DNA from: a virus
Length of the DNA: 48,049 nt
IMG/VR virus record: IMGVR_UViG_3300010885_020780
Span: 1-48,049 of that record
Strand: one strand, 5' to 3'
In this document: positions 1-8,288 of the stretch, one piece after another
Numbering within the stretch: the first letter of the stretch is position 1
Layout of the letters: each line of letters opens with the position of its first letter
The notes under the pieces: model-generated
The model's database searches: none
The model's input: only the letters and a program-made list of their open reading frames with translations
What the model was told of the DNA's origin: nothing
Program-made: the position numbers and the translations under genes

Positions 1-2
1 AA

Positions 3-155
3 GACAATTCCTGTCAACCACCTAATCCGGGAGAACTTCTAACAAAAGAAGAATTCTATAATGAGATGGATACAAATAGTGAATTGTATAAAGAGTGGGA
101 GAAATCTATTACAACTCTTTATTTTTACATATCAAAACAAAATAAAAATGAATAA
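3..155 (+). CDS. 3' end of a truncated phage gene with KEEF module
   Basis: Reading frame open from the left edge to a TAA at 153-155; the start lies outside the window. The last 50 residues contain LTKEEFYNEMDTNSELYKEW. This resembles the helical insert found in the thymidylate synthase pieces nearby ([19 protein letters not shown] and SKEEFLEKLRTDKEFNDEF). It may be another fragment or relative of that module. The downstream gene starts inside its last codons (ATG at 148), a translational-coupling arrangement. The function of the whole protein cannot be told. Confidence 0.5.
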   Translation, partial: DNSCQPPNPGELLTKEEFYNEMDTNSELYKEWEKSITTLYFYISKQNKNE

Positions 156-291
156 CTCGGAGGTAAACGATGACCAATTATGGGACCATTACAGTGGGCT
201 ACCAAATCCATTGTGGTATCAACATATAGCAGAAACAGATGAAGAAGAAGATACAAGTGATAGTAATGATATTACAGTTACTACTGAATAA
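148..291 (+). CDS. Small acidic hypothetical protein
   Basis: 47 residues starting MNNSEVNDDQLWDHYSG. The start at 148 overlaps the end of the preceding frame by 8 bases. A longer in-frame reading from 61 would run across that gene and has no support. The C-terminal half is strongly acidic (DEEEDTSDSND) and lacks any recognisable motif. Probably co-transcribed with its neighbours. Function unknown. Confidence 0.45.
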   Translation: MNNSEVNDDQLWDHYSGLPNPLWYQHIAETDEEEDTSDSNDITVTTE

Positions 292-315
292 AATAAAACG
301 AAAAAGAAAGAGTAT

Positions 316-666
316 ATGGGACTTGTAAACAAACAATACAAAGACCTTATTGGTGATGCTTATAAGAATTATGGACAGAAAATTATATCTGAAGGTTATC
401 AATATTTAGTTGCAATAGGATGGCCTAGTACACAAGAAGAATTTATCAACAAAATCAAAACAGATAACGAATTTGCTAAAAGGTGGGATATTACAATTGA
501 AACAAAAGAGTTGAGTGAAGACGAAAGAATAAACCTTCTTCACGTCAAACACGGAAATAAAGGTCATCATATAGAAGCAGGATTTAATATGTTAGATGAG
601 TTTGATATTCCAACCAAAATAATAAGAGCAACATACAAAAACAAAACAATAGAGAGTTATGAATAA
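316..666 (+). pseudogene. Chimeric remnant of a duplicated thymidylate synthase
   Basis: 116 residues assembled from separated parts of thymidylate synthase. Residues about 13-58 repeat the internal insert of the next gene almost exactly ([17 protein letters not shown], then [15 protein letters not shown]). The rest (KELSEDERINLL ... LDEFDIPTKI) is a diverged copy of the segment following the catalytic Cys (RELSYDQRFEIF ... LDELNIPTRA in the downstream half-gene). The N-terminal folate and nucleotide motifs and the PPCH catalytic motif are missing, so it cannot be an active enzyme. It overlaps the start of the next gene by 8 bases. It is either a decayed duplicate or a small protein made by deletion. 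Confidence 0.6.
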
Positions 667-1150
667 ATTAGATTTACATTACCAAGCACTTCTTCAAGAC
701 ATTCTTGACAACGGAGTAGAGAAAAAAGACAGAACAGGTACAGGAACAATCTCAGTATTCGGTAGACAAATACGTCACAATATGAAAGATGGTTTCCCTT
801 TACTTACTACAAAGAAGATGCCATTCAAAACAATCGTAACAGAACTTCTTTGGTTCTTACGAGGTGATACAAATATTAAGTATTTGGTTGATAATGGATG
901 TAATATTTGGAATGGTGATGCTTATAAGAATTATGGACAGAAAATTATATCTGAAGGTTATCAAAATTTAGTTGCGATAGGATGGCCTAGTACACAAGAA
1001 GAATTCATCAACAAAATCAAAACAGATGATGAGTTTGCTAAGAAGTGGGGTGAATTAGGGCCTGTGTATGGGGCTGGTTGGCGTAATTGGAACGGCAAAT
1101 CAGACGAAAAACTTTACGAAGATTATTTGAAAAAAGTTAAAGAAAAGTAG
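659..1150 (+). CDS. thyA: Thymidylate synthase, N-terminal fragment of split gene
   Basis: Thymidylate synthase methylates dUMP to dTMP using methylenetetrahydrofolate. This 163-residue product holds only the N-terminal half: phosphate-binding loop DRTGTGT (about residues 24-30), [19 protein letters not shown] and the [12 protein letters not shown] motif. After WNGK the homology stops and an unrelated tail ([16 protein letters not shown]) runs to the stop. The missing half, with the catalytic Cys, is at 2151-2858, and a homing endonuclease gene lies between. Activity would need the two polypeptides to associate, or RNA splicing that I cannot demonstrate. The insert GDAYKNYGQ...KKWG is also present in the duplicate at 316-666. 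Confidence 0.85.
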   Translation: MNKLDLHYQALLQDILDNGVEKKDRTGTGTISVFGRQIRHNMKDGFPLLTTKKMPFKTIVTELLWFLRGDTNIKYLVDNGCNIWNGDAYKNYGQKIISEGYQNLVAIGWPSTQEEFINKIKTDDEFAKKWGELGPVYGAGWRNWNGKSDEKLYEDYLKKVKEK

Positions 1151-1198
1151 TATTTTTCCATTTATTACCATATTTATATATAGTAAACAATGGTAATT

Positions 1199-1891
1199 AT
1201 GAACTACAAAAAAATACACGACAACCTTATTGAGAGAGGAAAAAATAGAAAATTAGAAGGATATGTTGAAAAACATCACATTATACCAAAATGTATGAAT
1301 GGAACTAACGAACCAAATAATTTAGTGGAATTAACTGCTAGAGAACATTTTTTAATACATTGGTTATTACACGAAATGTATCCCGATAATACTGATTTGA
1401 AATATGCTTTTTGGTCTATGTGCCGTAATTCAGATAACCAACAGAGATATAAACCATCATCAAGGGTGTATGAATATGCTAAACACAAAATGTTAGAAGT
1501 GTGGATAAAATTTAAACCATCTGATAATCAGATAAATTCCATTAAAGAAAGTTTAACAGGTACTAAATGGTATCATAAACTTGATGGAAGAAATTTAAGA
1601 GCCTTTCCTCATGACCCTAAAATAATTGAAGAAGGGTGGTTACAAGGTAGGTTTGGTGGTAAATCAATATCAAACAAAGCTAACGAAGATAAAGAAAAAA
1701 AGTATGAAGGAAAGAAATTACCATCAACCTCAAACAAAAGGTGTTCAATAGACGGTGTCGAATTTGAATCAGCTAAAGCTGCTGCGGATTTTCTTAATAT
1801 GAATGAGTTTTCTATTAGATGGATATTACAAGGTAGAGGTCGTTCACAAAAACATAAAGAAAAGTATAAAAATTGGTATTATATAAATTAA
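1199..1891 (+). CDS. HNH homing endonuclease with NUMOD1-like tail
   Basis: Site-specific DNA endonuclease that spreads itself by cutting alleles lacking it. The HNH core is near the N-terminus: YVEKHHIIPKC, then NLVELTAREHFLIHWLL, with the paired His of the active site. A C-terminal NUMOD1-like DNA-binding segment (SIDGVEFESAKAAADFLN ... IRWILQG) follows. I chose ATG 1199 (MNYKKIHDNL), as usual for the family; an in-frame ATG lies 9 bases upstream. It sits inside the split thymidylate synthase gene, a conserved target typical of such elements. A similar tail ends the GIY-YIG protein at 2915-3748. Confidence 0.88.
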   Translation: MNYKKIHDNLIERGKNRKLEGYVEKHHIIPKCMNGTNEPNNLVELTAREHFLIHWLLHEMYPDNTDLKYAFWSMCRNSDNQQRYKPSSRVYEYAKHKMLEVWIKFKPSDNQINSIKESLTGTKWYHKLDGRNLRAFPHDPKIIEEGWLQGRFGGKSISNKANEDKEKKYEGKKLPSTSNKRCSIDGVEFESAKAAADFLNMNEFSIRWILQGRGRSQKHKEKYKNWYYIN

Positions 1892-1903
1892 AAAAGAAAA
1901 ATT

Positions 1904-2140
1904 ATGGAAAATTACAAAGCGGATTATTACAATCCAGAAACATTTGAAAAATCAGAAATTGAAACTAAAATCCCTGTTGATTTAGTTAGACAAATACGTA
2001 GAGACTTAGAAATTATACAAGGTTATCTCGTAACACCTACATTAATTAATCCTGATGATAAGGATTCTGTTGTGTTTGGTATTATGGATATGAATGACAA
2101 AACAATGAAGTATAAAGTAACAATTTCACCAAACAATTAA
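1904..2140 (+). CDS. Hypothetical protein between split thyA halves
   Basis: 78 residues beginning MENYKADYYNPETFEKSEI, with LVRQIRRDLEIIQGYLV in the middle. No family recognised. It lies 12 bases after the HNH gene and 10 bases before the second thymidylate synthase half, so it belongs to the material inserted between the halves, or travelled with it. Weak Bacteroidota-style A-rich leader before the ATG. Confidence 0.55.
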   Translation: MENYKADYYNPETFEKSEIETKIPVDLVRQIRRDLEIIQGYLVTPTLINPDDKDSVVFGIMDMNDKTMKYKVTISPNN

Positions 2141-2150
2141 ATTTCCGTTT

Positions 2151-2858
2151 ATGAAGTATACTCACGAAGATGGGACTCCATTCTCAAAAGAAGAGTTCTT
2201 AGAAAAATTACGAACAGATAAAGAGTTTAATGATGAGTTTGGTAATAAAGGAATAGACCAAATCACAAACCTAATCAACGACCTTAAAACAAATCCTGAT
2301 AGTAGACGTTTGATGGTGAACGCTTGGAATGTTGGAGAATTAGACCAAATGGTTCTTCCACCTTGTCATTATGGATTTCAAGTTTATACAAGAGAGTTGA
2401 GTTATGACCAAAGATTTGAAATTTTCATTTTAAAAAATGAAAGAAAGTTTGATTGGACTCCAGATAAAAGGATAACATCTGATGTGTTAGATGAATTGAA
2501 TATCCCAACCAGAGCAATCTCTTTAATGTTTAATATGAGGTCAAATGATGTTCCATTAGGTCTTCCATTTAATATATCATCTTATGGTTTATTATTAGAA
2601 ATTATTGGGAAAATGGTTAATATGATACCTGACGAATTAATTACTAATTTAGGTGATGCTCATATCTATAAAAACCAAGTAGATGGTGTTAAAGAACAAT
2701 TAACAAGGGAACCATTTGAATTACCTAAATTAGTTATGTCTAACCAAATTAATTTTAATGAAAGTGTCGATGAATTTTTGAATAGTTGTTTAATGACTGA
2801 TTTTATTCTTGAAAATTATCAATCACATTCAACCATTAAAATGCCATTATCTAATTAG
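2151..2858 (+). CDS. thyA: Thymidylate synthase, C-terminal catalytic fragment
   Basis: Carries the second half of thymidylate synthase: the phosphate-binding arginines NPDSRR, the catalytic cysteine in LPPCHYGFQVY, the RSNDVPLGLPFN nucleotide motif and GDAHIYKNQV. All core active-site residues of the C-terminal half are visible. Its N-terminus (EDGTPFSKEEFLEKLRTDKEF) is not continuous with the end of the first fragment. Instead it repeats the EEF-type insert already present there, so the break point is marked by a duplicated module. Homology to the normal enzyme resumes at KGIDQITNLINDLK. If it associates with the 659-1150 product, a functional enzyme is plausible. Confidence 0.85.
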   Translation: MKYTHEDGTPFSKEEFLEKLRTDKEFNDEFGNKGIDQITNLINDLKTNPDSRRLMVNAWNVGELDQMVLPPCHYGFQVYTRELSYDQRFEIFILKNERKFDWTPDKRITSDVLDELNIPTRAISLMFNMRSNDVPLGLPFNISSYGLLLEIIGKMVNMIPDELITNLGDAHIYKNQVDGVKEQLTREPFELPKLVMSNQINFNESVDEFLNSCLMTDFILENYQSHSTIKMPLSN

Positions 2859-2914
2859 TTTTTTCATAATTTGACGATATTTATATTAAAGAGTAACCCT
2901 TAAAGTAAATCAAT

Positions 2915-3748
2915 ATGAAAAAGTTTTTAATCTATGAAATAAAAAACAATATAAATGGTAAATCTTATATTGGACAATATAGTGGTGAGTCATTTGAAAA
3001 GTATTTTGGAAGTGGAAAATTAATTAAGTTATCAATAAAAAAATATGGATTAGAAAATTTTTCTAAAACAATTTTAGAAGAGTGTTTTAATAAAAACGAA
3101 TTGAATGAAAAAGAAATTTTTTGGATAGATAAATTAAAAACTATTGAAAATGGTTATAATTTGACTGAAGGTGGAACAGGGGGTGATTTGTCTGAATTTA
3201 TAAAGTATGATGAGAATTGGGTTGAAAAACAAAGAATCTCTACAAAAAAATATTGGGACAATCTAACTGAAGATGAAAGAAAAAAAAGAAGTGAAATTGT
3301 TTCAGGTGAAAAAAATGGGATGTATGGTAAAGATGGGTTTTGGAAGGGTAAAAAAATACCAATAGATATTATTAAAAAGTCATTGGAGAATAGAAGAAGT
3401 TACGATAAAGAACAAAACCCAAATTGGAAAGGTGGGGTTACTTATGTTTATTGTGAATGTGGTAAAAGAATAGGTTATGGTCATACTCACTGTAACAAGT
3501 GTAGACCAAGAACTGAAAGTAATAATCCTTTTTACGGAAAACAACATACAGAAAAAACTAAAAATAATTTAAGAGAAAAAAGAACGGGTGTTTATAATGG
3601 GAGTCAAAATATTCCAATAGTAATTGATGATGTTGAATATAGGTCTTCAGGGGAAGCATCAAAAATACTTAATATTCCAATGGTCACAATTCGTTGGAGG
3701 GTTAAAAGTAATAATAAAAAATTTGAAAACTATAAATATAAAATATGA
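2915..3748 (+). CDS. GIY-YIG homing endonuclease with NUMOD domains
   Basis: 277 residues. The N-terminal GIY-YIG nuclease core reads IYEIKNNINGKSYIGQY, followed by the FGSGK and KYGLENFSK segments and the conserved Glu in NEKEIFWIDKL. NUMOD3-like repeats (NGMYGKDGFWKGKK, NPFYGKQHTEKTKNNL) flank a CxC...CxxC zinc-like cluster (YCECGK...CNKC). A C-terminal NUMOD1-like segment ends the protein. It lies immediately after the split thymidylate synthase gene, the same type of target as T4 td/I-TevI, but it is free-standing here. The stop overlaps the next start (ATGA). Confidence 0.9.
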   Translation: MKKFLIYEIKNNINGKSYIGQYSGESFEKYFGSGKLIKLSIKKYGLENFSKTILEECFNKNELNEKEIFWIDKLKTIENGYNLTEGGTGGDLSEFIKYDENWVEKQRISTKKYWDNLTEDERKKRSEIVSGEKNGMYGKDGFWKGKKIPIDIIKKSLENRRSYDKEQNPNWKGGVTYVYCECGKRIGYGHTHCNKCRPRTESNNPFYGKQHTEKTKNNLREKRTGVYNGSQNIPIVIDDVEYRSSGEASKILNIPMVTIRWRVKSNNKKFENYKYKI

Positions 3749-3927
3749 AAAGTCCATTAACAGGAAAAGAAATGAAATTAATGTCGGAACCATCCACATT
3801 AACATACAAAGGGAAAGAATACAATGTGATAAACCACTTCTACCTATGTGAATCAACAAATGAACAATTCACAACAACAGAATTGGATGAGAAGAATTTA
3901 GAAGAATTATACAAACAAATAAATTAA
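3745..3927 (+). CDS. Small YgiT/MqsA-like N-terminal domain protein
   Basis: 60 residues, MKSPLTGKEMKLMSE ... YKGKEYNVINHFYLCE ... EQFTTTELDEKNLEELY. The pattern resembles the N-terminal domain of MqsA/YgiT-type proteins of Bacteroidota (a GKEM start, a YKGKE strand, then a Cys and TTTELD). The first CxxC of the zinc site is absent and only one Cys remains. No helix-turn-helix domain follows, so it is not a full antitoxin. ATGA overlap with the endonuclease gene suggests coupled translation. Confidence 0.55.
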   Translation: MKSPLTGKEMKLMSEPSTLTYKGKEYNVINHFYLCESTNEQFTTTELDEKNLEELYKQIN

Positions 3928-3930
3928 ATT

Positions 3931-4080
3931 ATGTGGGATATAGTAGTAATAAAAAAAGAAGACGATAAGTACATTGTTATGACACCCAATGGTGATGTGC
4001 ATTGTATAACAGAAGAGACATTTCAAACTTTTGAAAGAAATGGTAGGGTAAGTTATGACCCTGAACATAAAAAAATGTAA
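3931..4080 (+). CDS. Small hypothetical protein
   Basis: 49 residues, MWDIVVIKKEDDKYIVMTPN ending YDPEHKKM, beginning 3 bases after the previous stop. Its composition is that of a real small phage gene and it continues the operon. No family recognised. Confidence 0.5.
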   Translation: MWDIVVIKKEDDKYIVMTPNGDVHCITEETFQTFERNGRVSYDPEHKKM

Positions 4081-4088
4081 ATAAGTTT

Positions 4089-4691
4089 TTAATAAAACTT
4101 CATATATAGTTCAACTATTTTTGTTGCCAATCTACCAATAGTTCTATTAACATCATCCAAATCAATTTCCATACCTTTTGATTCCATCCATTTTAAAGTA
4201 CCCTGAATCATTATGTCTTTAGATTCTTCAGAACTATCTAACATGTCTTGGAAATTTTCATTGTCTTCATTATTTTCACCATAATATCGGTCAATCCATT
4301 TTTTACCGGAATATAAGAACGGTCCTGCTTGAAACATATTCACAGGACCGGCCTTTTGAACTTTCTTAAGGTATTCTTTTAAAAATCTCCAATCAAAATT
4401 TTCAAAAATTTCAGGATTTTTACTAAAAAAATCATATTCCTTATTTCCGGTTTGTTCATCAATTTGTTTTTCTTGAGTTTTTTTCCACGCATCGGTTACA
4501 CTAACCAATGACAATTTACTTCCATTTTCCCAATTAACACTGATAATTAATGAGCCATCTGATTCAAATGGGTCTCTTTGAACTTTAGTTACAACACCTT
4601 TTGTTCCCGGAGGAACGCTTGTTTCACGTTCCATATGGAAACATACTATTTCATCACCAACATTTAATGGTGCATTTAATTGTCCTTTCAT
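4089..4691 (-). CDS. Hypothetical protein with N-terminal SH3-like segment
   Basis: 200 residues from MKGQLNAPLNVGDEIVC. The longer in-frame reading upstream would cross the divergent gene and the promoter, so this ATG is preferred; it has the ATATTTAT element 4 bases before it. Residues 1-60 (VGDEIVCFHME...GTKGVVTKV...ISVNWENGSKLSLV) look like a small beta-barrel of the kind seen in phage proteins. The C-terminal half is helical (FLKEYLKKVQKAGPVNMF). Divergent from the tagged membrane protein at 4723. Function unknown. Confidence 0.7.
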   Translation of the reverse strand: MKGQLNAPLNVGDEIVCFHMERETSVPPGTKGVVTKVQRDPFESDGSLIISVNWENGSKLSLVSVTDAWKKTQEKQIDEQTGNKEYDFFSKNPEIFENFDWRFLKEYLKKVQKAGPVNMFQAGPFLYSGKKWIDRYYGENNEDNENFQDMLDSSEESKDIMIQGTLKWMESKGMEIDLDDVNRTIGRLATKIVELYMKFY

Positions 4692-4722
4692 ACTTATAAA
4701 TATAATCAATATATTTATTATT

Positions 4723-5343
4723 ATGGAATTTTTAATCACAGAATCACAGTTAAAGAAAATTTTAACAGAACAAGACAAATCTAAAATGACTGATTACATG
4801 AAAGAACTATATTCTTTCACTGAAAATATAGTTAATCGTGTTAAATCAATATACGGTTTAAATCTTAAGATGTTATTAACTTGGGGTACATCTGTTGGGG
4901 GTCTTATGGTTCCATTAGACGAATTTATTAAAACCGGAAACTTTAATTTAACCGAGGAACAGGGAATTTTAATTCTCGCTGCGGTGGCGTCAACACTCTT
5001 TTTTGAAAATAAAAAAGGTATTTCAAAAATAATTGAAAAAATAAAAGAGGAAGGTGTTTTGTCTCAATTTGAACAAATTTTATCTAAGGGAGAAGAATTA
5101 AAATCAGCATTTGTTGGTTTTTTAACTTCCATTAATGTAACAATTGGGTCACTCATGGAAGTTGTTGCTTATAGTTTTTTAATTCCAATTATTTTTGATA
5201 TTTCTGCAATTGCGGAATCGTCAACAAATTTAAGACAAAGTGCATTACAAATCGTTGAGAGATTATTGGCTTCAGGTGTTATTGGTTTAAGTAGTCAATC
5301 CTTAACCGTAGCGATTAGAAAAATGTTAAAAAAACTTAAATAA
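4723..5343 (+). CDS. Tagged membrane-type protein (ITES tag)
   Basis: 206 residues starting MEFLITESQLKKILTEQ, a variant of the MKYIITES tag with two [LI]TE sites. The rest has hydrophobic segments at about residues 78-91 (GILILAAVASTLFF), 125-145 and 148-160 (VAYSFLIPIIF), then an amphipathic end (IRKMLKKLK). This suggests membrane association after delivery. Expressed from an ATATTTAT element 4 bases before the ATG. No homologous family recognised. Confidence 0.7.
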   Translation: MEFLITESQLKKILTEQDKSKMTDYMKELYSFTENIVNRVKSIYGLNLKMLLTWGTSVGGLMVPLDEFIKTGNFNLTEEQGILILAAVASTLFFENKKGISKIIEKIKEEGVLSQFEQILSKGEELKSAFVGFLTSINVTIGSLMEVVAYSFLIPIIFDISAIAESSTNLRQSALQIVERLLASGVIGLSSQSLTVAIRKMLKKLK

Positions 5344-5344
5344 T

Positions 5345-6319
5345 TTACTTGTCTAAAAGTATTTTTTGAATCACTTTTTCTTCTTGAATAGGAGTTAGTT
5401 GATGTCTGTGAGGATATTTTTTAAACCAATTTCGAACTAAACTTTCCATATCATTTTTTTCTCGTCTTGCTCTTTTTTCAAATCCGGCTCTTTGTGCTCC
5501 TATTTCGTATTTGTGCGTATAATATTTAAATGGGTCAGATTGTTCTTTAATTGCTCTTCTTCCACTATCATATTGTAAAATATGTTCAATTTCGTGTCTA
5601 ATAACTTCATTTAATTCACTAACTAGTTCATTAATAATTTCATTACCTGAATTAGGATTTACGATAATTTCAACATCTATCACATTATCTTTGTAATATA
5701 AATCACCATCAACTTCAAAAGTTTTAACATCGTCACTTTGTTTAATAGACAAATTTAAACTAAATTCAATACCTAATTGTGGGTAATTATAATATTGTTC
5801 TGTTTCTCTCAAATCATCCGGTAATTGGTATTCCCCAAATGATTTTGTTTTGTATAATGAAATAACATCATTCACGATTCTCTTAACAATATTATCATAT
5901 TTTTTCTCCATAATTAAGCTTTCGTTTATGTTTTTACTTATTTCATTTACCACCTTAGTACAAATGGTGGGATTATTTAACCCCCAATATTTTAAAAAAT
6001 TTTGTAATTGAACCGTAACTCTGTTAGTTAAGATATAAAAAGTTAAGTCATCATTACCCACCACTTTTTCTTTTTTACCGTTCATTAACATATTGGTTAA
6101 TGCGTCCATCATAGGGTGAGAATCCTGAATATATATGGTACAGGTGACAAATGTCATTTCATCTCCCATCCTTATCATTCTTTTAGTTCCCGTAATTTGA
6201 ACTTTAACATTAGCAAATACATCGGATGGGAAATTATCACCCATAGGGTCTTCAACTCTAAACTCATGTTGGGATAAGAATTTATTAAATCTCTCTATCG
6301 GTAATTCTAATTCTTCCAT
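5345..6319 (-). CDS. Putative zinc metallopeptidase (HExxH)
   Basis: 324 residues from MEELELPIERFNKFL. The start was chosen because GTATTTAT lies exactly 4 bases upstream; an ATG two codons earlier is inside that element. A zinc-peptidase motif is clear in the C-terminal third: NEVIRHEIEHILQYDSGRR (HExxH), followed by charged helical sequence (EIGAQRAGFEKRARREK) that may supply the third ligand. The N-terminal 200 residues have no recognised fold. Convergent with the membrane protein at 4723-5343, with one base between stops. Substrate unknown. Confidence 0.72.
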   Translation of the reverse strand: MEELELPIERFNKFLSQHEFRVEDPMGDNFPSDVFANVKVQITGTKRMIRMGDEMTFVTCTIYIQDSHPMMDALTNMLMNGKKEKVVGNDDLTFYILTNRVTVQLQNFLKYWGLNNPTICTKVVNEISKNINESLIMEKKYDNIVKRIVNDVISLYKTKSFGEYQLPDDLRETEQYYNYPQLGIEFSLNLSIKQSDDVKTFEVDGDLYYKDNVIDVEIIVNPNSGNEIINELVSELNEVIRHEIEHILQYDSGRRAIKEQSDPFKYYTHKYEIGAQRAGFEKRARREKNDMESLVRNWFKKYPHRHQLTPIQEEKVIQKILLDK

Positions 6320-6466
6320 AATCATAAATACTTCTTAAATGAGTTTGGTTCTTCTATGCAAATATACTACATTTATTCATACAAAAAAAATTAAAATGTT
6401 AAAATTTATATCATAAATTGACTCAACGAAATAAAAAAATTATCATTTATAAAAACAAAATAACTT

Positions 6467-7594
6467 ATGTCAAAAATAACAGAAATTAAAAAACAGTATC
6501 CCGAGTTAAACATTTCAATAATCGATTTGTTTTCGAAATTTGATGGGACAAAGACAAATAAATATTTACCGTTACTTTGTAAATTATTTGTGTATCGATT
6601 TCAACCTAAAAAAATGTGGGGGGAAAAAGACAGTATTAATGAAATGACTCATATTAAAGATAGACTAATTAACGATTACGGGTTCAACACCGAAGGAATG
6701 TCCGATAATGAAATGTATTCATATTATGTTTTTATGGACCATTTTAATAGTGACGATGTTCGAGATATCATTTCTTTCCGCAAATTCAATGAAAGAGGAT
6801 TAATATCAAATAATGATGTTACATCATATCAAACATTTGAGGAAATTAGAGCTTCAGTGGGTTTAGCGGCGTTAAAAGATGATGAAAAAATAATGAAATC
6901 TCAAGTGGTTAAAGAATATGAAGACGATGTTTGGTTAGTATTGAGACCGTTGACATTTGGTTCATCTTCAAAATATGGTGCTGGAACTAAATGGTGTACC
7001 ACTTATCAAAACGATAAACAATATTTTGAAAGATATTGGAGAAGAGGTATTTTAGTTTATTTTATTAATAAAATTACCGGATTAAAATTTGCGGTATTCA
7101 AATCTCTTGATGATGAAAAAGAATTAAGTTTTTGGAACGCTGCCGACCAAAGAGTTGATTTTTTAGAATTAACAATTGAGGATTACATGTTCCCGATAGT
7201 TAAAAATATTTTAAAATCAGATAAAACTAACAAAGATTTATGTTCGGTTAAAATCCAAATACAAGTGGAAATAGAATGTAATCGTTCAATGTCGAAATCA
7301 TTGAGGAGTATAGAAGAATTAGATGAAGTACCAATGCCACGAATAAATTTTGAAATGGAAGACAGAACTGTTGAATCGAGAGTTTTTCAATTAAGACCTC
7401 AAGGTAGAGAAATTCGTGATGAAATTGAGTCAATTATGGAAGAACCTATGGGTTACGAAACAGAAGTGGTTGAAGAAAATAATTCAGCAATTAGAAGAAG
7501 AATTCAGAATATTAGAGAATCATTGGGATTGAGAATACAAAACATAGAAATCGAAGGAACTCATCAAGTTGGAGAAGAAGATTGTCAAGGATAA
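6467..7594 (+). CDS. Conserved phage protein with KWCTT motif
   Basis: 375 residues. The central part contains DVWLVLRPLTFGSSSKYGAG, then TKWCTTYQNDKQYF, GILVYFINKITGLKFAVF and FWNAADQRV. This signature recurs in uncharacterised proteins of large phages, distantly reminiscent of PcfJ-like sequences. The C-terminal 100 residues are charged and probably helical or disordered. No catalytic assignment can be made. A strong bidirectional terminator follows the stop. Confidence 0.65.
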   Translation: MSKITEIKKQYPELNISIIDLFSKFDGTKTNKYLPLLCKLFVYRFQPKKMWGEKDSINEMTHIKDRLINDYGFNTEGMSDNEMYSYYVFMDHFNSDDVRDIISFRKFNERGLISNNDVTSYQTFEEIRASVGLAALKDDEKIMKSQVVKEYEDDVWLVLRPLTFGSSSKYGAGTKWCTTYQNDKQYFERYWRRGILVYFINKITGLKFAVFKSLDDEKELSFWNAADQRVDFLELTIEDYMFPIVKNILKSDKTNKDLCSVKIQIQVEIECNRSMSKSLRSIEELDEVPMPRINFEMEDRTVESRVFQLRPQGREIRDEIESIMEEPMGYETEVVEENNSAIRRRIQNIRESLGLRIQNIEIEGTHQVGEEDCQG

Positions 7595-7598
7595 AAAA

Positions 7599-7627
7599 AA
7601 TACCCCGTAATTGGGGTATTTTTTTTA
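7599..7627. terminator. Bidirectional rho-independent terminator
   Basis: Inverted repeat AATACCCC-GTAA-TTGGGGTATT flanked by an A-run on the left and a T-run on the right. It can serve both convergent genes (6467-7594 and 7625-8188). Confidence 0.9.
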
Positions 7628-8188
7628 TCTATTATTTTTTGATAACCCGAGTTGTTTAGAGTATCTACCAACTGAACAACTCCAATATCCTGAGGTTGTT
7701 TTATCTATCTTTTGGTCACATTTATCACTACTTTTAATTTTAGGACTAGTGAATGTGACTTTTTTAATACCTTCATCTATCGTTTTAACATAAACCTCAA
7801 ATTTTTTAGGTCCACCCAATTCAACTTTTTTTCTTTTATATATCTCCTCTTTTAAAATATCTTCTTCAGTCTCTGTTTCATATATATAAGGTGCATCCAA
7901 ATAAACATACTCTTTACCTATCTTAACTTTAATACCTAAGTCAGACTCAACCATCATCTTATCTTCTTCATTAAGGTCTATTTTACCTTCATTCCATAAT
8001 TTTCTAACCTCATTAACCAAGTCAAAATATTTTTGAGAATAGGTATTAAAAACATTGTTAGTTAATGACATTTTTTCTGTGATATGATAAGATAATGATT
8101 CGGAGATTACAACATCCTCCTTCAAAACCAAAGTTTTATCTAAATGAGACTTTAATGTCTCTTTTATTAATTCTCTTAAATTACTCAT
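7625..8188 (-). CDS. Tagged protein with C-terminal YWSC module
   Basis: 187 residues beginning MSNLRELIKETLKSHL, a helical tag-like N-terminus with IKE. The C-terminal region (VELGGPKKFEVYVK ... KVTFTSP ... GYWSCSVGRY) matches the end of the protein at 33484-34080 (VQLGKVMQGDVKKSKVYVK ... RYWSCRAW). The two therefore share a module with conserved Cys and Trp. A GTATTTAT element lies 15 bases upstream of the ATG. Function unknown; the YWSC ending is familiar from virion-associated proteins of large phages, which is a recollection and not something shown here. Confidence 0.65.
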   Translation of the reverse strand: MSNLRELIKETLKSHLDKTLVLKEDVVISESLSYHITEKMSLTNNVFNTYSQKYFDLVNEVRKLWNEGKIDLNEEDKMMVESDLGIKVKIGKEYVYLDAPYIYETETEEDILKEEIYKRKKVELGGPKKFEVYVKTIDEGIKKVTFTSPKIKSSDKCDQKIDKTTSGYWSCSVGRYSKQLGLSKNNR

Positions 8189-8203
8189 ATATTTTATTTT
8201 ATA

Positions 8204-8211
8204 ATAAATAC
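8204..8211 (-). promoter_or_regulatory. GTATTTAT element, long spacing
   Basis: GTATTTAT on the minus strand, 15 bases before the ATG of the gene at 7625-8188. It belongs to the minority class with 15-17 base spacing. Confidence 0.45.
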
Positions 8212-8288
8212 AACCATAAAAACTAATAATTACACATCATTAAAAACTAATAAACTCACAACAACAAAAACTAACTCTTACACAACCT

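Noticed and set aside
61-291. 76-codon frame beginning MRWIQIVNC
   Set aside because: Its first 29 codons lie across the coding end of the 3-155 gene in another frame; only the part from ATG 148 is kept.
351-1049. Group I intron in thyA
   Set aside because: I could not identify the conserved P, Q, R, S core elements between the halves, and the C-terminal half has its own start and a duplicated module; a splice model is not supported by eye.
3745-3927. Toxin-antitoxin pair (MqsRA-like)
   Set aside because: No MqsR-like toxin beside it, no helix-turn-helix domain, and the zinc CxxC is missing.
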